A stretch of DNA of 64,000 bases from Roseateles subflavus (GCF_030285365.1 NZ_JASVDS010000001.1:372001-436000); one strand, 5' to 3'. Shown: positions 25,782 through 32,285, counted from the first letter of the stretch. A program made the numbers and translations. Notes: a model not told the origin generated them from the letters alone.

Positions 25782-25872
25782 AATGAGGACTTATTGCTGC
25801 GAGGCGATGCGACACCGGATCCAGGGTCAGGCCTTAAATCTAAAGGCCTACAGATTCCAGACCTGACCCTGA
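25782..25872 (+). pseudogene. Truncated mini-cassette containing repeat copy 4
   Basis: An ATG five bases after attC E opens a short frame (MRTYCCEAMRHRIQG...) that runs through repeat copy 4 and stops at its right edge. An orphan core GTTAGGC follows at 25895-25901. It looks like a cassette reduced to its ends around the repeat. Confidence 0.35.
25824..25869. repeat. 46-bp palindromic repeat, copy 4
   Basis: Starts GGGTCAGGCCTT at 25824 and ends ACCTGACCC at 25869. The middle is nearly identical to copy 3. The 58-bp form is 25818-25875. Confidence 0.88.
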
Positions 25873-25894
25873 CTCAGGGAAGTCCCTTTCATTC

Positions 25895-25901
25895 GTTAGG
25901 C
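25895..25901 (+). other. Orphan attC core box GTTAGGC
   Basis: A canonical core eight bases before the ATG of cassette gene 5, without a visible inverse core on its left; repeat copy 4 occupies the place. Confidence 0.5.
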
Positions 25902-25909
25902 ACATCAAG

Positions 25910-26248
25910 ATGACGACCGCTGCTCGTGAGGCGCTGGATGACTGCAAGGGGGCTTTAGCTGAACTGGCCGACGGAGTACAGGGCGGCCAGTGGCGCAGGC
26001 GATGGATCATTTCAGTTGTCTTGCTGCGCGCAGTGGGTCATGTTCTTGACAACGTTGATGGCTCGCGGAGCGCGGCGTATCGATTGGCGATCGATTCATG
26101 GTGGAGCCAGCTGAAGGCGAGTAAGCCGGAGCCTGCGATCTTCTGGAGCCTCATAGATGAAGAGCGCAACACAATCTTGAAGGAATATCAGACTATAAGG
26201 CTGGTCAAGGCGTCACCGTTCAGCTCAGTGGGATTGAAATCAATATGA
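25910..26248 (+). CDS. Cassette protein 5a: small conserved-looking protein, unknown
   Basis: 112 residues. The central part has WIISVVLLRAVGHVLDNVDG and later FWSLIDEERNTILKEY, a pattern I associate with a family of small proteins on mobile DNA, without known function. RAVGH is not a proper HEPN motif (Rx4-6H) and should not be taken as one. The stop overlaps the start of a second ORF in ATGA, so this cassette is bicistronic, which is uncommon. Confidence 0.7.
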   Translation: MTTAAREALDDCKGALAELADGVQGGQWRRRWIISVVLLRAVGHVLDNVDGSRSAAYRLAIDSWWSQLKASKPEPAIFWSLIDEERNTILKEYQTIRLVKASPFSSVGLKSI

Positions 26249-26412
26249 GAACAGGCGAGCAGCGGGTTGATCCTCCCAAACCGCCGATCTATCACTACAC
26301 AGTGAACACAGGCGCCTTTGCCGGCATGGATCAAAGGGAGCTCATTGCAAATGCAATCGCATGGTGGGAGGTGCAGCTAAATGGAATTGATCAGGTTGCG
26401 AGAGGTTCCTAA
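26245..26412 (+). CDS. Cassette protein 5b: 55-residue protein coupled to 5a
   Basis: 55 residues, MRTGEQRVDPPKPPIYHYTV... ending VARGS, with the stop inside the inverse core of attC F. The ATGA overlap with 5a means translational coupling. The C-terminal half (RELIANAIAWWEVQLNGID) should form a helix. A two-gene cassette of this size recalls toxin-antitoxin or immunity pairs, but nothing in the sequence proves that. Confidence 0.6.
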   Translation: MRTGEQRVDPPKPPIYHYTVNTGAFAGMDQRELIANAIAWWEVQLNGIDQVARGS

Positions 26413-26475
26413 CCAGTCACTCGAGCCGACTGGCGTCGGCAAGCCGGCGCTCGCTGCACATTTTCGACGTTAGGC
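26407..26475 (+). other. attC site F (69 bp family)
   Basis: Inverse core TCCTAAC (26407-26413), core GTTAGGC (26469-26475). The interior CGAGCCGACTGGCGTCGGC matches sites A, C, D and H. Confidence 0.83.
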
Positions 26476-26489
26476 GCCAACAATCGGCC

Positions 26490-26894
26490 ATGAGAGTCTT
26501 CTACATATTCTGGTTCTTCTTCTGCTGTGGGTGGGGCTACCTGTTGGCTGGCTTTGCCGAAGCTAGCTCTCCGACATGGCAACAAGTTGCTGCCTCAGTT
26601 CCGGTTTGCATCGCAGTCATTGCGGTCCCTTTTCTGATTGAGCTTCGTCGCATGCCGTCTGGCCAAAGAGCCAGCGCCCCCTCCTTGAGCCCCAAGCCCT
26701 GGCAACGTCCCACCGGGTCATTTCTATTCGGCAGCCTCACATTCCTTTTCTCAGGTCTGTGGGGTACCGTACTCGCACCACTATTGGGAGCGCCGGGTCT
26801 GAGAGTAGCCGCTCAGTTCTTGGTCTTTGGCGCCAGCGGCGTCGTTGCGATCCATGCTGTCAAGCGCGCGCTGCCTGCAAAGTTCGGCGCCTAA
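26490..26894 (+). CDS. Cassette protein 6: small membrane protein, unknown
   Basis: 134 residues with about four hydrophobic helices (FYIFWFFFCCGWGYLLAGF at the start, VPVCIAVIAVPFLIEL, FLFGSLTFLFSGLWG and AAQFLVFGASGVVAI). No family is recognised. The TAA stop lies within the inverse core of attC G, typical of compact cassettes. Confidence 0.72.
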   Translation: MRVFYIFWFFFCCGWGYLLAGFAEASSPTWQQVAASVPVCIAVIAVPFLIELRRMPSGQRASAPSLSPKPWQRPTGSFLFGSLTFLFSGLWGTVLAPLLGAPGLRVAAQFLVFGASGVVAIHAVKRALPAKFGA

Positions 26895-26966
26895 CCCCTC
26901 CGTCAAGGGGACGTCCACGAGCGGGCTTCGCCCACTTGTGCCCGCCCTTTACGTCGAACGTTAGAC
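26889..26966 (+). other. attC site G (78 bp)
   Basis: Inverse core GCCTAAC (26889-26895), core GTTAGAC (26960-26966), inner arms GAGCGGGC / GCCCGC. Distinct from the 69-bp family. Confidence 0.75.
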
Positions 26967-26975
26967 ATCAGTCAA

Positions 26976-27287
26976 ATGCGACTTACGCGAAGCGATGTAA
27001 ATCTGCGCCTCCATGCCATCCGTCTGCTCTGGCGCGAATGGGATCCAATCGGCGTATTTCAGATTGACGACGGTGATTGGCCCGAGGACGAGTACGACGC
27101 GTATCTCGGGCCATGCTTGTCTCTGCTTGATCAGGGCTCCTCAATTTGTGAGCTTGCTAGCTACCTCTCTAGGATCATTGGCGACCACATGGGTCTCGGA
27201 GAGTCCGGAATCGCCTATTCCAAACCAGAGGAGTTCGCTGGCAAGCTGCACTCATGGCACCAGTCGTACTTGGAGCATGGCGCGTGA
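26976..27287 (+). CDS. Cassette protein 7: DUF1871-like small protein (tentative)
   Basis: 103 residues from the ATG at 26976, nine bases after the attC G core. The segments REWDPIGVFQID, DEYDAYLGPCLSLL and IIGDHMGLGE follow the order seen in DUF1871-like proteins, which are frequent in mobile and integron contexts; the function is unknown. The call is by eye. The stop is one base before attC H. Confidence 0.65.
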   Translation: MRLTRSDVNLRLHAIRLLWREWDPIGVFQIDDGDWPEDEYDAYLGPCLSLLDQGSSICELASYLSRIIGDHMGLGESGIAYSKPEEFAGKLHSWHQSYLEHGA

Positions 27288-27288
27288 G

Positions 27289-27357
27289 GTCGAACTAGTC
27301 GCTCGAGCCGACCCGCGTCGGCAAGCCTCCGCTCGCTGCTCAGCTTCAACGTTGAAC
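27289..27357 (+). other. attC site H (69 bp family), last of the array
   Basis: Inverse box GTCGAAC (27289-27295), core GTTGAAC (27351-27357), interior CGAGCCGACCCGCGTCGGC. It is followed by a segment homologous to that after site C. Confidence 0.78.
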
Positions 27358-27700
27358 GGCAGCTTCCGGGCGTCGAATTCGATGGAACGGAAGACCGCAC
27401 CCGCTGCAAAGCCGTCTGCCGAACCCGTCGGTCAACACGAGGCTGGATGCTGTCTACGGTCAGGGGCTGCTTTGCGACGCCTACCTGTCCGACAGCGAGT
27501 TCAACGCCTGCTCATTCAGGAGCGCGGTGCTAGCGGAACGCATCGGCCACGACGAGCTTGGAAGACCTCGCGCGCATTCAGCCCGGTGTCGCCCGGCAGC
27601 GTCGCCGCCTGCCCTGGCCACGGGCTCAGGAGCCGGTCCAGGAAGCATGCCGCTCAAAGTGCCCCCGTCTGCGACTTTTGCAAGCTGGAACATTCGCAAC
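27358..27700. other. Right end of the array: cassette remnant and unassigned sequence
   Basis: The first 55 bases (GGCAGCTTCCGGGCG...CACCCGCTGC) are similar to 23999-24051 after attC C, so both seem to descend from one cassette. Beyond about 27415 the composition turns back to high GC and I see no recognisable gene. No final attC or integrase is visible. Confidence 0.5.
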
Positions 27701-27701
27701 A

Positions 27702-27721
27702 TACTGTATAAACATCCAGTA
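27702..27721 (+). promoter_or_regulatory. LexA-type SOS operator
   Basis: CTG (27704-27706) - 10 bases - CAG (27717-27719), with the A/T-rich centre TATAAACATC, fits the CTG-N10-CAG LexA box. It ends one base before the ATG at 27721 and would overlap a -10 region (TACTGT) paired with TTGCAA at 27678-27683. Confidence 0.75.
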
Positions 27722-28050
27722 TGCTTGTCGATGTCATCCCCCTGCGCCATCGCGGCCAGCGGCTGCCGGCCGCCACCTTGCGTCTGCGCACGCCTGTGCG
27801 CGGGCAGCTGTGGATCACGCGCTTCCGCCCGGCCGTGGACAAAGACACCTCGCCCCTGCTCGCCGCCCTGCTGCGCGACCGCGAGAGCCTGCTGCCGCCC
27901 CTGGACTGGGCGGAGGTGCGCACGGTGCGCAGCTGGCAGCTCATCGTCACGGGCATCGAGGACCTGGGCTTCAGCGACAAGGCCCCGCAGCTCTTCCGCC
28001 AGAGCTGGTGGTGCCGCGTCGTGACAGACAGCGAGGCGCTCAGGCGCTAG
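27721..28050 (+). CDS. Small SOS-regulated protein of unknown function
   Basis: 109 residues, MLVDVIPLRHRGQRLPAAT... with the conserved-looking stretch DWAEVRTVRSWQLIVTGIEDL and FRQSWWCRVV. No family is recognised. The LexA box touches the start codon, so transcription should begin only a few bases upstream and the message would be nearly leaderless. It overlaps the 3' end of the convergent SRAP gene by 11 bases. The link to DNA damage is inferred from the operator and this neighbour. Confidence 0.72.
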   Translation: MLVDVIPLRHRGQRLPAATLRLRTPVRGQLWITRFRPAVDKDTSPLLAALLRDRESLLPPLDWAEVRTVRSWQLIVTGIEDLGFSDKAPQLFRQSWWCRVVTDSEALRR

Positions 28051-28774
28051 CGGCGCGCTGCGCGGCCAGCAGCTGATCGGTTCGCCGTGCGTCGGCCAGG
28101 TCGAACATCGCCAGCGGCGGGGGCTGGATCAGCGCCCGGGCCTCGTCCTCGGAGCCCTCCAGCCACTGCGCCCAGTGCTCGGGCTCGATGTGGACCAGCG
28201 AGCGCTTGTCCTGGCCGTCCGCGGGCAGCGTCGTGTCCGGCTTGTGCAGGCGGGCCAGCAGCGGGTGCGCGTCGCAGTTGCAGGTGATGAGGGTGAAGTT
28301 GGGCACCACCTCGCCCGTCTGCGGGTCGATCCATTCGGACCACAGCCCCGCCAGGGCCCAGGGCAGGCCGTCCGCGCGGCGCAGCTGCCACCACACGTTC
28401 CTGCCGGTCTCCCAGTTGGGCTCCTGGTACCACTGCGCCGGCACCAGGCAGCGCTGCCCGGCCTTCCAGGCGGCCTTGAAGGTGGGCTTGGCCTCGATGC
28501 CCTCGACGCGCGCGTTGTTGGTGGACCGGGGACGCGGCTTGCGGGCCTTGCCGGCCGGCCCGGCCTTGGGGGCGAGGTAGTCGATGCGCTCCGGCTGCCC
28601 CGGCCGGATCAGGCCCCACTGCCCCACGGTCGCGACCCGCTCACCCGCCACGCGCCGCACAAAGGTGCCCTGGCCGAAGGGCCCGATGGGCGCCTCGACA
28701 AGGCCGTCGGGCGGCATCGACCGGAAATAGGTCGTGAGGTCGCCTTTGGGCGAAACATGGTAGAGATTGCACAT
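28040..28774 (-). CDS. SRAP-domain protein (YedK/HMCES-like abasic-site processing)
   Basis: 244 residues from the ATG at 28774. It begins MCNLYHV, so Met removal exposes the catalytic Cys2 that crosslinks to abasic sites in single-stranded DNA. Further family elements are STNNARVEG, RCLVPAQWYQE and LARLHKPDTTLPADGQDKR, the form seen in the HKP subgroup. It shields abasic sites from error-prone repair. It converges with the LexA-boxed gene; I saw no clear LexA box upstream of its own start. Confidence 0.9.
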   Translation of the reverse strand: MCNLYHVSPKGDLTTYFRSMPPDGLVEAPIGPFGQGTFVRRVAGERVATVGQWGLIRPGQPERIDYLAPKAGPAGKARKPRPRSTNNARVEGIEAKPTFKAAWKAGQRCLVPAQWYQEPNWETGRNVWWQLRRADGLPWALAGLWSEWIDPQTGEVVPNFTLITCNCDAHPLLARLHKPDTTLPADGQDKRSLVHIEPEHWAQWLEGSEDEARALIQPPPLAMFDLADARRTDQLLAAQRAASA

Positions 28775-29020
28775 CCGGCAGGACAGGAAGTTCACCTGAC
28801 GTGCGGATTGTGCTTCTGATGAACAGCGGGGGATGTCCCCTCCCTGTGTGAGGGCGAGACGCGAGGGGCGGGGCGACGTCGCTCCCGAAGAGGGCCGCCT
28901 GACGTCCTGCGCGGCGCAAGACCCGAGGCGGCGCCCACCTGTCACCACGGGGATCCATGCAGCCGCCGCACCGCGCTGGCAGGCAGGTCCGGCGAGCCTG
29001 CGCGACCCGCCCGGATCGGC

Positions 29021-29440
29021 TCAAGCGCCGCCTTGCCGGTCGCACCAGGTGCGGCGATGCCGCAGACTGCCGATCAGGAGCCAGGCCAGCCACAGCAGTG
29101 GCAGGGCCACATACCCCAGGCCTGCAAGCCCATGGAGCCAGGCGAGCGGCCCTTCCAGGAGGGATCGCGAGAGCGGACAGGCGTCCATCAGCACCGGCAC
29201 GAGGAACATCTCGAACACGAACCAGGGGGGGCCGATCAACACCAGCGCGAGAGCGGGCCCCCCCACCAAGCGGGCTGCGCCCGACAGCGTGAAGGCCAAT
29301 CGTGACGACGGGCGCTCCTTGAAGGACAGGGACACGAGCGCCGGCACGAGCACCGGCGCCAAGCCGAACACGGCCCATGCCCAGAACGCTTCGGGCATGC
29401 GCTCGTACAGGGTGCCCAGGGTGTCTGCGAGGGGACTCAT
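29021..29440 (-). CDS. Small membrane protein, unknown
   Basis: 139 residues, about four hydrophobic helices (FWAWAVFGLAPVLVPALVSL near the start, ALALVLIGPPWFVFEMFLV, and LAGLGYVALPLLWLAWLLIG). No family is recognised. It starts 11 bases after the stop of the short ATP-grasp-like remnant on the same strand, so the two could share a transcript. Confidence 0.68.
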   Translation of the reverse strand: MSPLADTLGTLYERMPEAFWAWAVFGLAPVLVPALVSLSFKERPSSRLAFTLSGAARLVGGPALALVLIGPPWFVFEMFLVPVLMDACPLSRSLLEGPLAWLHGLAGLGYVALPLLWLAWLLIGSLRHRRTWCDRQGGA

Positions 29441-29451
29441 GGGCCCGCAGC

Positions 29452-29652
29452 CTACCCTGAAACAGGCGGGTGATCCCGCGCGATGTCGGGCACGGCGGGC
29501 GACGTGCCGGGCCCGACGCGGAACGACCGGGCCTGCCGCGTCGGGCAGTCGGCCGCCAACCAGCGGACGACGTGGTGCCCCCGCGCCCGCATCGCCATGT
29601 CGACCGCCAGCGCATGTTCGTCGCCCACGGAGGTGGACATCAGCAGCCTCAC
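29452..29652 (-). pseudogene. Possible N-terminal remnant of an MvdD/RiPP-type ATP-grasp maturase
   Basis: 66 residues if read from the GTG at 29652 (ATG at 29640). RLLMSTSVGDEHALAVDMA followed by RARGHHVVRWLAADCPTRQ resembles the pre-ATP-grasp domain of MvdC/MvdD-type graspetide ligases, where a short beta-alpha unit senses the core peptide. The frame then degenerates and stops, with no ATP-grasp core. The call is tentative; it might be an unrelated small protein. Confidence 0.35.
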
Positions 29653-29659
29653 CGGCTCA

Positions 29660-30153
29660 CGCCCCTTCCTGCGGCGGCGAGTGCTCCGATCGAACGCCGG
29701 CTGCCTTGGCTTGTCATGCGATCCCGAATCCAAGGGTGCGTCGCCCTGTCGGCGAAGCTGGCATTCCTGAACTGGGCGTCTTTGCACCCACCTAACTCGC
29801 TAGATGACCACCATGGAATCGCACCAAAAGCCGGCGCCATCCTTCCCATGACCGCAGCCCCATCGCCGCCAAATGCCGACAATGGCGGGTGATTCCTGCT
29901 GATCGCGGCCTCGATCGCGGTAGCTTTCGGGCCGCCTTCGGGACGCCTTCCGGCTTCCCCCAGGCCACGCCCGAGGCCTCCCGACGATCGCCAGGATGCT
30001 GATCGCACCCGCCCCGCCGGGCCACCGCCATCTGAGGTTAAACTGCGCCGATCGAGGATTCGTCCAACCGGACGAAGCGATAGAGGGGGCGCTTGAGGGC
30101 ATGCAAAGGCCACGAGCCCCGTGAGGAATCTGGGCCCCTGGGTGCCCGGATAC
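29660..30153. other. Intergenic region upstream of the double-glycine peptide gene
   Basis: About 500 bases with no gene I can support. Its right end must carry the promoter and 5' leader of the peptide gene; no convincing -35/-10 pair was identified. Confidence 0.4.
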
Positions 30154-30178
30154 AGGAGGACCAGCTGTATCTCTGGTC
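30154..30178 (+). promoter_or_regulatory. Leader hairpin covering an AGGAGGA sequence
   Basis: GACCAG (30159-30164) can pair with CTGGTC (30173-30178) around an 8-base loop. The strong Shine-Dalgarno-like AGGAGGA (30154-30160) runs into the left arm. It ends 33 bases before the ATG at 30194, which has only a weak site (AGGTTGAG) close to it. Confidence 0.35.
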
Positions 30179-30193
30179 AGGTTGAGAAATCAA

Positions 30194-30361
30194 ATGCAAA
30201 CCAAGACTCAAGAAATCCAGGCCCTGAATCAGGCCGAGATCGACGCCGTGTCCGGCGGCATCATCGGTGTCGTCGTCGTCGTGGTCGCCAGCGCCCTGCT
30301 GGGCGGCTGCGCCACGGTCAACGGCCCGAACAACAGCAACCTGAAGAAGGACCAGAAGTAA
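30194..30361 (+). CDS. 55-residue peptide with double-glycine leader (bacteriocin/RiPP-like precursor)
   Basis: MQTKTQEIQALNQAEIDAVS then GG gives a 22-residue leader of the class II bacteriocin type (LNxxEIDxVSGG), normally cleaved after GG by a C39-type peptidase or exported peptidase-transporter. The rest is a run of Ile/Val (IIGVVVVVVASALLGG) and a polar tail CATVNGPNNSN...KKDQK. The segment LGGC also resembles a lipobox, so a lipoprotein reading is possible, though a 22-residue acidic stretch before it would be unusual. The gene is monocistronic, closed by a strong terminator. No immunity, C39 transporter or lanthipeptide enzyme is visible nearby. Confidence 0.7.
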   Translation: MQTKTQEIQALNQAEIDAVSGGIIGVVVVVVASALLGGCATVNGPNNSNLKKDQK

Positions 30362-30381
30362 TCTCTTGCTTCTGAATCAGA

Positions 30382-30406
30382 CGAGGCCCTTCACGGGCCT
30401 CGTTTT
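30382..30406 (+). terminator. Strong rho-independent terminator after the peptide gene
   Basis: Stem CGAGGCCC (30382-30389) / GGGCCTCG (30395-30402), 5-base loop, then TTTT. It stands between the peptide gene and the protease gene. Confidence 0.88.
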
Positions 30407-30456
30407 CCATCCGCCTGGCCTGTCGATCCCCGCCTGACAACTCTCCCGAACGCCCC

Positions 30457-31284
30457 ATGAAGCCGACTGCCGCTCTGCGCCGCCTCCCGCTCTGGATCGT
30501 CGCGGCCGTGGCCGCGCACTTCCTGCTGCTCACGTTCTGGTTCCTGCCTGCCTATCTGGTGCAGCCCGGCAATCTGCGGTCGTCGATCTACCACGTCAGC
30601 TACTCGATCGCCTCGCGCCTCGTGAACCTCAGTGACCTGACCCTCACGGTCGGCAAGACCTGCAGCAGCGACCGCGCTGTCTGCCGGGATTCCTACATCC
30701 TCGAAGGCGATCTCGAATCCGGCGACGGCGAGCGCTTCGTCGCCAAGCTGGACGCCGCGCTGAAGCAGCATCCCGACATCCGCCTGATCTGCCTGAACTC
30801 CAAGGGCGGCTACAACCAGGAGGCGGCCACGATCGCCCGGCACATCAAGGCCAGCGGCCTCGACACCTGCGTGGGCGACCTCCCGCTGGGCCCGCTCGAG
30901 CTGCAGCAGCCGGGCGTGCGCTACACCGCCACCTGCGAATCCGCCTGCGTGATGCTGCTGCTGTCCGGCCGGCACCGCATCGCCATCGGCGATCGCTTTG
31001 CCGTCGGCCTGCATGCCACCAAGGCGCTCATCGAAGTGCAGAAGCCGGGTGAGGAAACGGCGGCGGGCCCGGGCCAGGCCGCGTCCGGCCCGGTGAACTT
31101 CACCTCGGACCTCGCGCTGAAGGACGTGCAGACCCAGTACGACGGCGCCCTGCAGGTCAGCGAGGCCGAGGTCCGGGCGCTGGTCCAGGCGTCTTCCCTG
31201 ACGCCCGGCTCCCGCATGTACTACCTGTCCCGGGAGGAGCAGGCGGCGCTCCATCTGTTCACCGAGCGCCTCACGGCGCCCTGA
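30457..31284 (+). CDS. Membrane-anchored ClpP-like serine protease
   Basis: 275 residues. One N-terminal helix (about 11-32) anchors a periplasmic domain with ClpP/crotonase landmarks: LNSKGGYNQEAATIARHI, the nucleophile Ser162 in CESACVMLLLSG, and His186 in FAVGLHAT. This matches the COG3904-type periplasmic ClpP-like proteins and the SppA/NfeD neighbourhood, which cleave small membrane or secreted peptides. Its position 95 bases after the peptide gene suggests a functional link (processing or degradation of the peptide), but the terminator between them argues against simple co-transcription. Confidence 0.72.
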   Translation: MKPTAALRRLPLWIVAAVAAHFLLLTFWFLPAYLVQPGNLRSSIYHVSYSIASRLVNLSDLTLTVGKTCSSDRAVCRDSYILEGDLESGDGERFVAKLDAALKQHPDIRLICLNSKGGYNQEAATIARHIKASGLDTCVGDLPLGPLELQQPGVRYTATCESACVMLLLSGRHRIAIGDRFAVGLHATKALIEVQKPGEETAAGPGQAASGPVNFTSDLALKDVQTQYDGALQVSEAEVRALVQASSLTPGSRMYYLSREEQAALHLFTERLTAP

Positions 31285-31316
31285 GCGGCCCCGGCCCGCA
31301 CCGGGGCGGCCGTCGC

Positions 31317-32285
31317 CTACAGGTGCCGCGCGAAGAAGCGCACGACGCGGCCGCGCGCCTGGTAGGCCTGCTCCACATCGGGCTTGAAGTGGACCGTCGG
31401 CAGCACCCCGGTGCGGAAGTAGCTGCCAAGATCGGCGAAGGGGTCCGTGACCGTCATGGGCACCATGAGGCGGTCCCAGCCGTGCGTGGCGCCGGGATAG
31501 GCGTTCACGCTGACGATCCCGCCATGGCCCGCGTTGGCCGCACGCGCCAGCGCTTCGCAGGGGCCGCTGCCCTTGTCGTAGTCATCCAGCGAGCCGACCT
31601 GCAGCAGCACCGGGGCGCCGGTGAGGTTCAGCCACTGCACGCCGTACTGTGCCGGCGTCGTGTGCATGGCGCCGGCCAGGGCGGCGTTGTTCCAGGCGTA
31701 GCAGACCGGGTAGTGCGCCACGTGGGCCTTGAAGGTCCGTCCTCCGCCGAACTGCCCCGCATAGAGCCGCTCCGCCGTCCCCATGCTGACGAGTCCGCCC
31801 CAGGAGAAGCCCAGCACGCCGACGCGACTGCCATCGATGCGCGGCTGCTGCGCGAGGAACTGCAGGGCCGAGAAGGCGTCGGGGTAGGTCAGCACCGGGG
31901 CGGTGGGCCGCTGCGCCGCCGTGGTGACGCCGCGCGCCTGCCACATGTCGATCTGCAGCGTCGCGATGCCGGCGGCGTTGAGGGCCGACTCGTAGAAGTC
32001 CCCCCGCGCGTCCACACCGGCCGAGCCGTGCAGGATGAGCACCGCCGGCAGCTTGCGATGGCCGTGCCGCGGCACGGTCAGCTTGCCCTGGATCGTCAGG
32101 GGCGAGCCCGGCGATGCGAGATTGGGGGACGGGAACTGGACGAAGGACACTTCGCCCGGCACCACCGGCGCCGTCAGGGCCTCCAGCAGCGCAGCGGGGG
32201 ACTCCGCCCGCGCCGGGGTCGATCCCAGCGCCGCCACCGCGGCCACCGCCGCCAGACCTGTCACCTTGAGCCATTGCCACGCCAT
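31317..32285 (-). CDS. Exported dienelactone-hydrolase-like alpha/beta hydrolase
   Basis: 322 residues. A signal peptide ends near GSTPARA. KLPAVLILHGSAGVDARG is the oxyanion loop, GFSWGG holds the nucleophilic Ser, GSLDDYDKG the candidate acid and YPGATHGWD the His. The nucleophile is Ser, where classical dienelactone hydrolase has Cys. Substrate unknown; a periplasmic esterase or lactonase is likely. Confidence 0.85.
   Translation of the reverse strand: MAWQWLKVTGLAAVAAVAALGSTPARAESPAALLEALTAPVVPGEVSFVQFPSPNLASPGSPLTIQGKLTVPRHGHRKLPAVLILHGSAGVDARGDFYESALNAAGIATLQIDMWQARGVTTAAQRPTAPVLTYPDAFSALQFLAQQPRIDGSRVGVLGFSWGGLVSMGTAERLYAGQFGGGRTFKAHVAHYPVCYAWNNAALAGAMHTTPAQYGVQWLNLTGAPVLLQVGSLDDYDKGSGPCEALARAANAGHGGIVSVNAYPGATHGWDRLMVPMTVTDPFADLGSYFRTGVLPTVHFKPDVEQAYQARGRVVRFFARHL

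Noticed and set aside
24088-25869. CRISPR array
   Set aside because: Only four repeats, irregular spacing of about 290-800 bases, with genes between them; no cas genes.
25910-26248. HEPN ribonuclease toxin in cassette protein 5a
   Set aside because: The candidate motif RAVGH has three residues between R and H, not four to six, and no other HEPN feature is visible.
27013-27711. Plus-strand frame of 232 codons crossing attC H
   Set aside because: Overlaps cassette gene 7 and runs through an attC site; no coding features.
28641-29615. 324-codon minus-strand frame between the SRAP gene and the membrane protein
   Set aside because: Arg/Pro/Gly-rich composition without motifs; it overlaps the SRAP 5' end and the 29021-29440 gene in a wrong frame.
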